In this document: one piece after another, positions 50,585-61,509 of the stretch | How the letters are laid out: the number at the start of each line of letters is the position of its first letter | How positions within the stretch are numbered: the stretch's first letter is position 1 | NCBI GenBank assembly: GCA_949152475.1 | Contig: OX424555.1 | Span: 59,501,977 to 59,565,976, forward strand | Direction: 5' to 3' | Source: Terebella lapidaria | Lineage: Eukaryota > Annelida > Polychaeta > Terebellida > Terebellidae | DNA: 64,000 bases | Notes under the pieces: model-generated | What the model saw: the letters and a program-made list of their open reading frames with translations, nothing else | What the model was told of the DNA's origin: nothing | Databases searched by the model: none | Translations under genes and position numbers: made by a program

Positions 50585-51606
50585 TAGGTTACCGGACCTT
50601 CGGTCCGATAACCTATTGGCATGGCGTTGCGTCCGTCGTCCATCCGGCGTTAACATTTTTATCTTTAAAGTTAACGATCGAATCTTTCTGAAATTTTGCA
50701 CAAAAATGCCTAAAAATATTTTGAGAAGGAGGTATTTTTTTTGTTTTTTGATTTTCGCATTTTTTTCAAAACGGCGGCCGTTTTTGTCGAAAAACGCTCA
50801 ATTTTGGACTTTGACAGCCATTTTCTCAAAAACTGTCTGATCAGTTTTGAGTTTTTGGTTTCAAAAGATTCCCCTCATATACCTCTGTGATATGTATAAG
50901 TTTGGTTGCCCTAAATTCGCCGGTTTCCGTGTGGTGCCCATTTTGAATTTTTGGCGGGTCGGCGAAAAAAATTTTTTTCGCCCCAAATCGCATTACTATC
51001 CATTTTGGGCCATTTCTAGGGCAAAAAAAAATTTTCACCCTTTGAAAAAAATTTTGGACTTAAAAAATTTTCGTCACTTTTTTCCTTCATAATGGGAGCT
51101 GTCCGGACTGTACTCAGAGAACGCTTGAAGATAGAGCTTAGAAATTGGCACTTTCAAATGGGAAGTCATATATGGCGACTTGTGTGGTGACCTTGAACCT
51201 GACCTTTGATGACCTTGAAAGGTCAAAACAGCCATTTTGGGGTCAAAAAATGCCCAGATTTGCCTCTGTAGATGGAATGCTTGCAGAGAGAGCTCATTTT
51301 ATGAACAGGAAGACATATATGGCACAACTAATGATGACCTTGAACTTGACGTCAGATGACCTTGAGTGCCAAATGTCTGACTTGGAATGTGTAAATTGAC
51401 CTGAGCGGCCTAAACGATTCCACCCAACATATAGAAAATCAAATGCCGCACACATACATGTAATGGTAACATCGAAGTTCATACGGATGACCTTGATTGG
51501 GATTTACACTGCGAACCTTGATTGGTAAATCTCAAGGTCTGTAACCTGCCAATGCTGCCATGGCCAAACCAAAATTGTCCGGTAACCTACTTAGCCTTTG
51601 GGCTAA
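50585..51606. mobile_element. Nonautonomous element with inverted ends and five TGACCTTGA boxes
   Basis: Inverted 13-bp ends of the form TAGGTTACCGGAC lie at 50585-50597 and 51577-51589. The left end forms an imperfect hairpin (50586-50598 with 50602-50614, loop TTC, one mismatch). Just outside the right end is a second small hairpin (TTAGCC, loop TTTG, GGCTAA; 51591-51606). The interior has an A/T-homopolymer half and a half with two diverged internal repeats about 149 bp apart (near 51168 and 51317). No transposase is encoded, and three forward frames of 80-106 codons look incidental. I see no clear target-site duplication, so the outer limits are uncertain by a few tens of bases and the class is unknown. 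Confidence 0.6.
51188..51496 (-). promoter_or_regulatory. Cluster of five ERR/NR5A extended half-sites
   Basis: Exact TGACCTTGA (TCAAGGTCA on the - strand) occurs at 51188-51196, 51210-51218, 51335-51343, 51357-51365 and 51488-51496. This is the monomer site of nuclear receptors ERR and NR5A (SF-1/FTZ-F1). Two pairs sit at 22-bp steps within the internal repeats of the host element. The motif may simply be part of the repeat consensus; receptor binding is inference. Confidence 0.4.
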
Positions 51607-51833
51607 TTTTTTTCTCAGCACTGTAATTACGCTCATCACTGTATTTTCGTAACGATCCTAAAATTTGACAAATCATTTTCCACATGTATTAGCCAGAATA
51701 TATTAAATTTGTATGTATTGAAATTGAAAAAAAATTTTTTTTCAATACTGGTACATCAGCATATAACATATTGCAGCATAAAGATGCATTCATAGTGTGT
51801 ACAAGTTCACGTTATTATGCCAAGTTTCTCTTC

Positions 51834-51849
51834 TGTGTGTGTGTGTGTG
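51834..51849. repeat. TG microsatellite
   Basis: This is an uninterrupted run of eight TG units in the last KCND intron. Confidence 0.9.
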
Positions 51850-53078
51850 ATCATTTTATTTTTACGCCCCGATGTTATCCATTTTATTTCATCCACCCAC
51901 CATTTTGATTCCTTACCTAGGCTCCCCATTGCACGACCACAACAAAGCAAAGCCAGGAACAGGCCGAAAAACGATCTGAGGTCACCGCATATTTTCCATA
52001 AAGTACTTCGAGTACAATCGCCTAGGTATAACTTTCAGTAGCAAGTAATATATTGTAGTTGTACCTATAGCTTGTGCTTATAGTATTGCATGAAAAAAAA
52101 GAAGAAATATCCACTTGATTTGTTTCGTTGCCGGTGAAGAATTGATAAGTAAAATTTTTTTCTAGTAAAGTTTGTGGCTGTATTTGTTACAGGAATTTTG
52201 AAGTTGATTAGGGTTGATTTAGATGGATCTCAGGAATGATTCTGTTGTTGGTTTGGTGATAATTAAGTTGCATGTCTGATAAGGCAGTAGAAACCCTTTG
52301 TTCCTTTGGCAAAATTGTGCCACGTAATTCAATTCCGTCTAACTTTCCTCTCCCTAAATTCCCAGAATGTTCCACATGATAGCTACTAATTTCACACCCT
52401 GCCTTTCAAACGGTTTCCACTGAAATATTTGTGTGCGAAATCATGATCAGAAGCTGAAATTGACCACTGGTCATCACACGTGTTTGCCAAATTATTATGT
52501 AAACATGGTAACTGAATCACTATGGTGGGTGGATTGTAAAGATCGGTGTACTACTAACACGTTCCTTGTTTTTTTTTTCCAGAGAAAATTGTCAAATCTG
52601 ATCAACATCCGTGCATGACATAAGATAATTTATCGATATTAAGTTATCTTGAATAATTTAGAGGAAAAAAACCCAAGAATATTACTGTTGATTTTAAGTT
52701 CATTGTTCATACTGTTGTTTTAGTCTTCTCTGATATCTGCATATTGGTACTTACTAGTATACATCTCTGATATTCATTCTCTTGTATACATATTTCTGAA
52801 CTAAAGCATGCAAGAGTGTGCCTAACTTGATGTTTTCTTTCACAATGAATTTCCAGGAGCTTGCATATTATCATTTTGTTATAGCAATATAAATACTTGT
52901 TTTCATCTTTCTTCAAAATAAATGCTCTTCAGGACAAAAACTGGAAGATTTTTTTGTTATTTTACATATAAAACGACTGATTTTATACTGTCTTTTATAT
53001 CTAGAAATCCCGATTCACGTCATACAATGCAATAGACAAGTGACTTTGCTGACTGTTGTCGTATTTTGTCTGTTGTAG

Positions 53079-53372
53079 AATACGTCCGACTCGCCGGAGT
53101 CGATACAGGAGGAGCTGAATGACGTTCACATCCACCAGCCGGCCAGTCGCAACTCCCGCTCCAGCCTCAACGCCCTGCCCTCGTCCACCAACTCCAACAA
53201 CAAACACAACAACGCCACGCCCACCCTCACCCAGGCCATCGTCTCCATGCCGCCCGCCGTCGCCCCCGGCAACGCCACGGAGATGGAGCCCCTCTGCACG
53301 CCACCGTCGTCATCGTCGTCGTCATCGCACCATCACCAGAACCCGAACGTCGTCAAGATCTCCACGCTCTGA
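53079..53372 (+). CDS. KCND: Shal/Kv4 potassium channel, terminal coding exon
   Basis: This last coding exon has 97 codons plus TGA (53370-53372) and an acceptor TGTTGTAG in phase 0. SIQEELNDVHI corresponds to the vertebrate SIQELSTIQI segment, and SRNSRSSLNALP to the conserved NSRSSLN motif. TQAIVSMPPA matches TAIISIPTP. A low-complexity Ser/His stretch follows (seven Ser and three His codons, 53307-53336). The protein ends VVKISTL, the counterpart of the mammalian VRVSAL terminus, and fits a class I PDZ ligand (S/T-x-hydrophobic), suggesting anchoring to a synaptic or membrane scaffold. The exon is very GC-rich with C/G-ending codons, in sharp contrast to the intron. Overlapping Arg/Pro-rich frames here are shadows. 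Confidence 0.95.
   Translation, partial: NTSDSPESIQEELNDVHIHQPASRNSRSSLNALPSSTNSNNKHNNATPTLTQAIVSMPPAVAPGNATEMEPLCTPPSSSSSSSHHHQNPNVVKISTL
53307..53336 (+). repeat. KCND: Coding trinucleotide repeat (poly-Ser/His)
   Basis: Seven consecutive TCG/TCA serine codons are followed by CAC/CAT/CAC histidine codons in the channel tail. TCG/TCA interruptions limit slippage, but length polymorphism is likely. The equivalent region in vertebrates is not poly-Ser. Confidence 0.9.
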
Positions 53373-54460
53373 CACAGCTAGCGCGCCCGCGTTGCAGGCC
53401 TAGATCTTTAGAGGACTTTCGTTTATTTCCTGCTCGATCGGAGGGATTTTTCCGCGCACTCTGCCTGGTGTTGCGACTGAACGTGGTCAGCGTTGATCAC
53501 GGACAGATCCATGGACAGTTTCCAAAACATGGTGGAACGTGCTCACGGTCAAAGGCAATGATTCAAGTGGTATCCATGCCAACAGAACCAGGTCTGGCAG
53601 AGAATTGGTTGCGACAGGTACCGTCAGTAGTAGCTACTTCAGTTGAAGATTCAACAATGGTCCCATTTTATCATTCGGTGGCTTTCTCTCAGTAGGAAAT
53701 TGTGATTGGGTTGGAGACAGCAGATTGAGTCTGGAGCCAGAGATTACAAATATTGACTGGGGTCGTGGGAAAACAGGACAAGGTCATGACTCAATGAGTC
53801 AGAGTTTCTGCTCACTCAGTAGCTATAGCTGCATAGTAAACAAAAACTTGTGTGATATTAGTGTTGGTGTCCATTCTTTTAGGTACATATGTGTGTATTC
53901 TCCAGTGTCATGGTGTATGAGGTAGGAGTTAGTTACAGCTCTCTCGCGAAATTGTAGTGCTTGATGATATAGCACTACAGTTGGTAGTTTGAGCAATACG
54001 AGATGTGTTCAGTTATGTGTTACAAACAGTTCCCTGAGGGTGATTCATCACTGTGTTATCATTTGATCATGTGCCCTGTAATTCCTGTATATGACATGAC
54101 TTTTTACTGGTAAGAATGCAGCCAACTAAGAACTTGAAGCCTCAAGTGCTCCAAAACGATTGAGTGTATGTGTTGAATCGCCTTTATGCATCAGACAGTG
54201 GCTCAAACTGCAGTGTTCAGGCCGCCGTGTAGATCTGTGTGAAACTATTGTCAATAGTGCTGAGTGCCACATTTTAGCTGGAATCAAATTGTGGAGAATC
54301 CGATGTTTGATGAGTGCTTGCAGTATAGCAGCATAGCAGTGGGTGGCTATTTTACTTTCTCGGGATTCATTCAAATTTAATAACTGTGCTTGATATATGG
54401 AGGCGAAACGCTCAATTGTACAAAGAATGAATAAAGCAAAGACTTATATAGACACTTTAT
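53373..54460 (+). other. KCND: Probable KCND 3' untranslated region
   Basis: This follows the stop codon directly and runs to just past the only AATAAA noticed downstream. The first 300 bases are moderately GC-rich and the rest AT-rich. Open frames of 66-82 codons here show no domain. Neuronal channel transcripts often use several poly(A) sites, so the end is approximate. Confidence 0.5.
54430..54435 (+). terminator. KCND: Candidate poly(A) signal AATAAA
   Basis: A canonical AATAAA lies 1.06 kb after the KCND stop codon, with GT-rich sequence about 70 bases downstream (TTTGTGGACTTGG). The hexamer can occur by chance, but it is the only canonical one I noticed between the stop codon and the retrotransposon. 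Confidence 0.45.
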
Positions 54461-56820
54461 ATAAAAAATCATTTCTATATACCATCTCGATCTCCATTGG
54501 AGCTTTGTGGACTTGGACATGTGATGGAACCATGCCGTCTGTGTGTTTAAGTAACAATGGTTTGAGAACTTGTCATTGAATGCTCTAGTGTGGGGAAAAT
54601 GTACATGTAATAGTGTTGCATGTTTAATTTATTCGTGAATGTTCATATTTACATTGTATCACAAGAAGTTTTTTTTTTTTTGCTAGGAGTCAACATTTGT
54701 TTTGGCAGTTCATTAGACAATGTACGCTACTCGCATCTTGACATGTAATCGTACATCGGCAATTGTTGCAACCGGATGGAATGTTTTGAATGCTCGTAGA
54801 TTTGAAGTCATGATTATCTATTTATACGTATATATATTCTACTGTGTCACAATCACTGCGCTGTCAGTTGGTGCTAACGTTTGGCACGTCTCAGTCACGA
54901 ATTTTGTCGGAAATACATCGTAGTGAGATCGCACATGTCGTAGATGCAACCTGTGCTGATGAGTTTGTAACTTTGTGAAATATTCAAATTACTGAATATC
55001 GATGTCTAGTGATCCTTTAATACTTAGACACTGATGACTTTGATGTTGAAAATTATGCAGTTTTTGTATCTACATGGAATAACTTTCATTCCTTCTGTTA
55101 GTTTTCAGTAAATTCATTCCTCTTGAGACGACCTGTAAATCTGTCGTACATTGTACATGTCGTTTGTCATCTTTTGTAAATTTGAGGGCAAAAAAAAATA
55201 TATAAGTGGTTTTCTGCAATACACTAAATTCAGTGTCTCACCAATGACAGCTGATGATAGCCGTGCAGTCACCAAATTGTCCATTACATTGTCAGCAAAT
55301 GGATTACAGTCAGTACCATGGATTATCTTGATCACCCAGCTCAGCACAGGATAGTGTGCATGGAATTATCATCTGTTCATTCATACTTTTAGCTAAGATT
55401 ATAACTGTATGACGTATGGCACTCTCATTCATTCAGTTCAGTGTTTTCATGAAGAACCAATCCAGTCGAATCACAGTCGCACCACTAGTCAAGATAACAC
55501 GAGGGGACGTTTTGCTCAATATGTGTTGTGTGTTTATCAGTCATCTACCTCCGGATTTCAGTGAGTTTTTCAGTGACTGTACAGTTGTTCAAACCCAATC
55601 CAAGATATTTTATGTACAAGATTTGCGTTTGCAGTTGGGAAAGGTCTACTACAATTTTGCCTGTCTGGATTCTGACACCGTTTTAATGATACGGGATTGT
55701 TTTCAGGAAGTCCTGAGTCAGTTGGTACTGTCTGTTGTTTTTGACTTAGGTAGGGAATCCATGTAATAGACTACCGGTAGGATTGCATCGATCTAATGTT
55801 TGAGTATGAAGCTGTGATTGTACCACAATGAGGATAGGCTTAGGCAATTTGCATTTTGTGTTTCCCTTCAATTGCCTCAATTTCTATATTATATATAACA
55901 ATATTTAGAAATCCTTTTTTTGTGATAAATTTGAGCAGTTTTTGGTAAAAACAATAGTTTTTTGTATCAGATATTAATAATCTATTAGGTAAAATTAAGT
56001 TTCAATATTTTGAATGTGCCGCGATCTGGAATGATTATGTGCATGTTGAAAAGAAAAAAACATGTTTACAATAATTCTAATGATTTACATGTACATGAGT
56101 TTTAGATGAATATCTGCAATTTTGTTACAAGTTACGTGATATTCAGGGTATTCTCGACGATATTTCCATGGTCTCATCAGTTCATGTCTATTCCAGTGAA
56201 GCCTGATTACCGTATCTATAGTGAATGTGCTCTCCACATGAATATAAATGTACATGAGTTTGTGATATAAGTTTGTCATATTTCCTGGTCAATGTAGTTG
56301 TTTATATGATTATCTTATCATATGCTAAGTCAGTGCATAGTGTGACACTACAAATGGACCGTCGGGTTGTTTACATTTCGCTTTTACCATTGTCATTACT
56401 GTGAAAATACCGTCAATTTTGTTATGAGTCGTGGGTAAAAGTTATTTAATATTTTGCATAAATACCATATTGTAGAGTCAAATAATATAAATCCATTTAT
56501 AGTACATGTATATGTAGATATTTTAGCGCCGAGGGTTTAATTAAAGACAGGACGAAAACTGCGCTGATAGTAATCCAACTAGAAAGCTTTGTTTCTGTAG
56601 ATGGATAGTATATCTGTACATATTGGGTTATTATTGTGATCCCCTGAAAACGTCTAAAGAAGACTTAACCTCCGACTTTGACCACACACTGTTGTTCACG
56701 TGCACATGTCGTTTGTTGTCCACAGTCTGACCTGACAGTATCCATACATATGGTACGGTAATAGGCTCGCTCAGAAAAGTTGAGCAGTTTTAAGCAAAAA
56801 GAGTGAGTGTAAGATAAAAA
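54461..56820. other. AT-rich DNA between KCND and the DIRS element
   Basis: No gene is recognised. One forward frame of 116 codons (55416-55766) has no recognisable domain. A longer KCND 3' UTR could extend into this stretch. The last three bases (AAA, 56818-56820) are shared with the DIRS junction trinucleotide. Confidence 0.5.
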
Positions 56821-56858
56821 TCAAAAGTTCTAAAATAACTTTTATTTTTATACTATGC

Positions 56859-57057
56859 ATACTTACCTCTGACTCTGGGGTCGTGTAATTGGCGAGCCCT
56901 CATTCGCCAACCACACATGAAATATGGGTGAAAAAGCTAAACGAAAGTTAGCCGGTCCGTTTAGACCCTGCGTTAGTAATGGTAGTTACCTGAGCAGTTC
57001 ACCCTCCGTGTGGTAGCATAATCGTGCCGGTCCACTGCCTCCCAGTTCACTTTTGTT
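56859..57057 (+). repeat. DIRS right (3') inverted terminal repeat, 199 bp
   Basis: This is the exact inverted copy of 62987-63185, followed outward by a 38-base unique extension (56821-56858). Perfect identity of the two ITRs implies recent insertion or gene conversion. Confidence 0.95.
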
Positions 57058-57140
57058 GAGTTGCAACACTTGATCACTGAAGGTTATCTTCTGAAAAGAC
57101 AAGAAGATAATCAGCGGGGAGGAGGGTGGGACCATCCAAC

Positions 57141-57231
57141 GTCAGAGGTAAGTATGCATAGTATAAAAATAAAAGTTATTTTAGAACTTTTGATTTGTTA
57201 TGCTAAGCGATACTTACCTCTGACTCTGGGG
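57141..57231 (-). repeat. DIRS internal complementary region (ICR), 91 bp
   Basis: Bases 57141-57193 are the exact reverse complement of the right terminus 56821-56873 (53 bp). Bases 57194-57231 are the exact reverse complement of the left terminus 63164-63201 (38 bp). The two parts meet at TTT (57194-57196), matching AAA at both outer ends (56818-56820 and 63199-63201). In the DIRS model the ICR templates joining of the two termini to make a full-length circle. The fit proves the element limits. Confidence 0.95.
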
Positions 57232-57460
57232 AATGGCCTGCCGGTGGTGGGCCCCTCAGAGAGAAAGTACGCCTTGCACAAGATCATCCCCTGAAAGTAG
57301 AAGGATGAGAACTATGCATAATACCAGTGACTATAATTACTGTATAAAGGATAAGGAACCCGCTCCTTTCCTATAGTAATTATAATACTAATTAACCACA
57401 GAGTAGCTCGGAAGTTAATAGTATACTGAGAGATACTTTGTAATCCAGAAGAATCTGAGA

Positions 57461-58829
57461 TTACATACCTGTCGTCGAGTCCCTTGTGAGGCGATGAGCC
57501 GTAGCTAGGTGTTGAGACGGCGCTCCCCCCCCCGGACTCTTGGCAGAAGAAGCAGTGGGTTGCACGATGACTTGTGCTGCGACGATGGGTCCCAGACGAT
57601 AGAGGTCATCCGCGAGGAGCGATACATCGCGCAGGTAAATGAGGAAAACGTAGAGTGAGATCCCCAAGTGGCTGCCTTCATGAGATCCTGAAGTGACATG
57701 TTGTGTGCAAACGACCAGGAAGTGGAGATGGCGCGAACCTTGTGAGCCGTACGACCGTAGAGCTGATGTAGGTCCCGACGATCCTTACTGTAAGCACGTG
57801 TAACAACAGCCTTGATCCAAAGCGAGATCGTGTTCTTGGAGACCTGTCCTCTCGATGCCGAAAACGGGAGAAAGAGGTGAGATTCCCTTGGTCATGAAGG
57901 CTTAGTCCTCTTCAGATACAACCGTAACGCACGCACCGGACACAGGGACAGATCCCCACAGTCAGTTGCCAACTGAGATAAGGCAGGGACAGAGAACGTT
58001 CGCATCCCAGCCGCCAGGGCAGAAGGAGTTTCGGTCTTGGCAAGAAACCCCAGATGGTACTGGAGGGTAACAGAAGACCAATCTTCCGGGTGTAAGACCT
58101 CCGCAGACAGTCCCTGAAGCTCACTGACCCGCTTCGCGGAAGCAAGGGCCAACAGGAACACAGTCTTGTGCGAAGCTCCGCTTCCTCGAGAGGCTCATAT
58201 GGAGATTCATTGAGGCTACAAAGGACCAATGACAAGTCCCATTTTGGTGCGCGGGAGACCGGAGGCAAATCCTGGGCGAAGGACTTGAACAAGGCCGAAA
58301 TCTCCCGTGATGTAGAAATGTCCAAACCGTGAGAAGCTAGCACATTAGACAATGCCGCACGGTATCCCTTGACAGTAGTAAGAGCCCGCTTGCGCTTGTC
58401 TCTCAACCAGACAAAGAAGTCCGCTACCGCAGGGAGAGGGGGACGGCGTGGATCAACTTGCCGTCGACCACACCAAGAAGAGAAGACTCTCCACTTGGCT
58501 TGATATAATCGCTCTGAGGATGACCGAACTGTTCTGGACATCCGCTTGGCAGCGTTCTTCGAAAAGCCAGCCTTTCTGAATGAACGCCTGATAATCTCCA
58601 CGCGTGAAGATGGAGAACGCCCAGATGCTCGTGAAACTGACGTCCCTGACGAAGCAGGCTGGGGATCGGTGGTAACAACCGTGGAAGATCCGTTAGAAGC
58701 TCCAGGAGTTCCGGAAACCAAGGCTTGGCTGGCCAGCAGGGAGCCACCAAGATGATCTGAGCCGAGCTTAACCGAATCCTCTGTAGAACCACGGGAATCA
58801 GTGAGAACGGCGGAAAAGCGTACGCCCAT
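57461..58829 (-). pseudogene. DIRS tyrosine recombinase, disrupted
   Basis: The recombinase would integrate the circular cDNA. The upstream frame (58829 to about 58185) holds a Ser/Arg-rich lead and the DIRS core-binding region (RRSFRKAGFSKNAAKRMS, YQAKWRVFSSWC, VADFFVWLRDK). A frameshift at about 58171-58190 leads into LLALASAKRVSEL, whose Arg (58129-58131) is the first catalytic residue. A TGA at 57892-57894 interrupts the frame, which then continues through AHKVRAISTSW, with the catalytic His (57742-57744) and Arg (57733-57735). A second frameshift at a T run (57637-57640) precedes YLRDV, with the presumed nucleophile Tyr at 57635-57637. All R-H-R-Y residues survive, but three lesions break the frame. 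The 5' end overlaps the RT/RNase H/MT frame by about 400 bases, the usual DIRS arrangement. Confidence 0.85.
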
Positions 58830-60394
58830 AGGATGGACCAGTCCTGAGCGAGGGCGTCGACTGCCCAGGCATGAGGGTCCGGGAACGGGGACACATAGAG
58901 ATGTAGACTATTGTTCTGGAACGTGGCGAACAGGTCCAAGTGAGGCTGACCCCAAAGACGCCACAGGTGACTGCAAACCTGGGGGTTCAGAGACCAGTTC
59001 GTGGAAACCGGACCCTTCCTCGAAAGGGCGTCGGCGATGGTGTTCATGGAGCCCGGGATGTGTCGGGCCAGAAGACTGACATCCTGGGATTCCGCCCACT
59101 CCAAGATTCTTCGAGTCAAGGCGCTTAGCTCCCTTGATCGTGTCCCCCCCCTTGATTCTTGATATAGCCGACGACCGTCGTGTTGTCGGTCATGGCCAGT
59201 ACCGTGGACCCGGCAACCGTCTGATGAAAATGGCGCAGGCCCAACCAGACAGCCCTGAGCTCCAGCCAATTGATGTGATGCCGGAGATCGGCCGCCGACC
59301 AGAGACCGGAGACTTGACTTTCGCCGAGGTGAGCACCCCAACCGAGGCGAGACGCGTCGGAGAACAGGAGAAAGTCGGGCTCCAACTCGTGAATCGGATG
59401 ACCCCGTAGCAGGTTGACCGGATCGGACCACCAGAGGAGATCTGGCTGGAGAGCGGAAACCACCGGAACCAGAGTTGACAAGTCCTGCTCGGAAGACCAG
59501 TGGTCCTTCAAGTGGAACTGGATCGACCGCATGCGCAACCGTGCACCAGGGACGATCTTCTCTAGCGACACCATGTGACCTAGGAGCCTCAGGAACACCA
59601 CCGCCGCGACGGGAACCCCGATGGAGAAAAACCGTAGAACGCCGTTCAAACGTTGAATACGATCTGCCGTCGGACGTGTCAGGAAGGACTGCGTGTCGAT
59701 GTCCATCCCGAGGTAGGTGACACACTGGGAAGGAACCAAGTCGGACTTCTTGAAATTGATGAAGAGACCGACCCGCTGACAAAACTGAACGACCAGGTCC
59801 GTGTGAGAGGCCACCGTCTGCCGATCCGCGGCTGCAATTAGCCAATCGTCCAGGTACCTCGTGAGACGAATGACCCTGCAGTGAGCCCATGCCGACACCG
59901 ACTGAAAACCCCTGGTGAACAGGAACGGGGCGGTGGAGAGGCTGAAACACAGAGCGCGGAACCACGTTGCCCCACTGGAAACGAGGGTAGGGCCGCGACG
60001 AGGGATGAATCGGGACGTGAAAAGGCACATCCTTCAGATCTAAGGAAGTCACCCAGTCCCCGCTGCGGAGAAACAGGAGGACGGTCCGCGAGCACTCCAT
60101 GGAGAAGCTCCCCTTGGAGACGAACTTGTCTAAAGGACTGAGGACGATAATCGGTCACCAGCCATGTGCGAGCATGGGGATGACAAACAGCCGACTGAAG
60201 AAGCCCGGAGAACTCTGAGTCACTTGCTCCGTGGCTTGCAGCCAGGACGAACCCAGCGCCGACCACTCGAGTTGGAAAGAGCCAGATGCACACTGGCTTG
60301 GAGGTAGAAGCCGTAACAGAGGTATCCGCCGACCTGGCTGGACTGGAGACCCGGGGCTTCTAGACCGGAGGTTCATCCGACTCCTGGTCCACAA
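58424..60394 (-). pseudogene. DIRS reverse transcriptase, RNase H and methyltransferase-like region, disrupted
   Basis: In order: FQLEWSALGSSW and SPGFFSRLFVIP are the typical lead into DIRS RT. A TGA (60155-60157) follows GW where the family has an Arg, suggesting CGA to TGA decay. VTSLDLKDVPFHVPIHP is RT motif A. A 1-base frameshift at a four-C run (59970-59973) leads to the active-site YLDD (Tyr at 59854-59856) and LGMDIDT. RNase H follows with LFSDASRLGWG, WLELRAVWLGL and TDNTTVVGYIK. A second frameshift in an eight-C run (59144-59151) precedes ARHIPGSMNTIADALSR, the RNase H end. The remainder (DLFATFQNN, YAFPPFSLIP, LVAPCWPAKPWFPEL) resembles the methyltransferase-like region of DIRS1-type elements. 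All catalytic motifs are intact; only the frame is broken. Confidence 0.88.
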
Positions 60395-60779
60395 AGGGAG
60401 GAAGCAGGACTGGAGGCTCCGGGAAAAAGACGGGGGTAGTCACGCAGAAAAGATGCCCCTGTTCCATCTAGAGGCAGGGAACATGTGGATGCCCGCCCAC
60501 GGTTGAAGCCCACGTGCGAGACCTGGTCCCTGCGGCCGCCACGCAAATCCCTAAAGAAGTAGTCCCCGTGGCCCGCATGGTCCCCAAGTGAAAATCATGA
60601 CGCTGATCAAAAACCCAACCTCGGAAACGATCCGCACGTCTGGCGGACGGACGGTCCCAATCCTCAGAACGGAGTAGGTCCGCAGGCCGAACTGGATGGT
60701 GACAGTGGTCAGGCGAGGCTGGCGGTCCACCACCAGTGGAACACCAGCAGCCGTGGCTGCAGAACCGCGGAGAAAACCA

Positions 60780-61400
60780 GAGCTGGGGACAGACGAACGG
60801 TCCACAGACTGACGGACGGCCGGAGACTGGCCGCAGGAAAAACCACTGGGCCGGGAGATCCACGAGCTAGGCACCGCTGGCTATAGTTGACGGTCACAGT
60901 CAGGTGAAAAACCGCGAAGCACTGCCGCCGCTGGAAAAAGCGGTAGCCTGGGCTGGAGAGGCGCCACGATGCTGAACACGGCCCGGGCTGACATCGAGCC
61001 GGAGGCTGGACGCGGGGTAGAACACCGGCCTGAGAGGACGGGCGGCTCACCGCCGGTAGAACACTAGCCGCCGTGGCAGATGCCCCATGGTGAGAACCCG
61101 CAGACGAACCACGGTCCGCAGACTGACGGTCGGCCGGTGGCTGGACGCAGGGTAGAACACCGGCCTGAGAGGACGGGCGGCCCACCGCCGGGAGAACACT
61201 AGCCGCCGTGGTAGATGACCCGCGGTGAGAACTCGAGCTGGAAGCCGATGAAGTACCGCCCGCAGACTGACGGTCGGCCGGTGGCTGATCGCGGGGTGGA
61301 ACACTGGGCTGAGAGACCCGCGAGCTTGCCACCGCTGGCTGCTGATCACTTTCACGGTCGGTTGAACACCTGCGAGAGGCAGCAGCGGCCGGAGAAGAAA
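60780..61400. repeat. Degenerate tandem repeats in the DIRS gag-like region
   Basis: GGTAGAACACCGGCCTGAGA starts at 61016 and again at 61151 (135-bp step), and a diverged copy starts near 61295. CAGACTGACGGTCGGCCGGT occurs near 61110 and 61264, with a diverged copy near 60799. A block near 60846 recurs near 61307. The 135-bp step is a multiple of three, so copies can keep a reading frame. Confidence 0.7.
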
Positions 61401-61509
61401 CCTGGGCAGTGGAGTCGTCACGGTGCTGAACACGGCCCGGGTCTTGGAGACTTGTCCACAATAAGTACATCAACAGCGCCGTCGGGGAGCTGCACGGTGG
61501 AGTAGTCGG

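Larger units (their letters stand above)
49481..53078 (+). other. KCND: KCND intron (3.6 kb) with a repeat insertion
   Basis: The intron runs from GTGCGT to TGTTGTAG in phase 0. The central 1 kb is a dispersed-type element with inverted ends (50585-51606). A TG microsatellite of eight units lies at 51834-51849. The rest is AT-rich with no coding signal. Confidence 0.85.

Noticed and set aside
50520..51399. Three + frames of 106, 81 and 84 codons in the third KCND intron seen here
   Set aside because: They fall inside the 1-kb repeat element, are Lys/Phe-rich from A/T homopolymers and do not resemble a transposase.
53119..53403. 94-codon Arg/Pro-rich + frame over the last KCND exon
   Set aside because: It is an out-of-frame shadow of the GC-rich Kv4 tail; the in-frame reading matches the family up to the PDZ terminus.
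58546..60506. Several + strand frames of 60-92 codons across the DIRS coding region
   Set aside because: They are shadows of the RT/RNase H/recombinase frames on the - strand, which carry all recognisable motifs.
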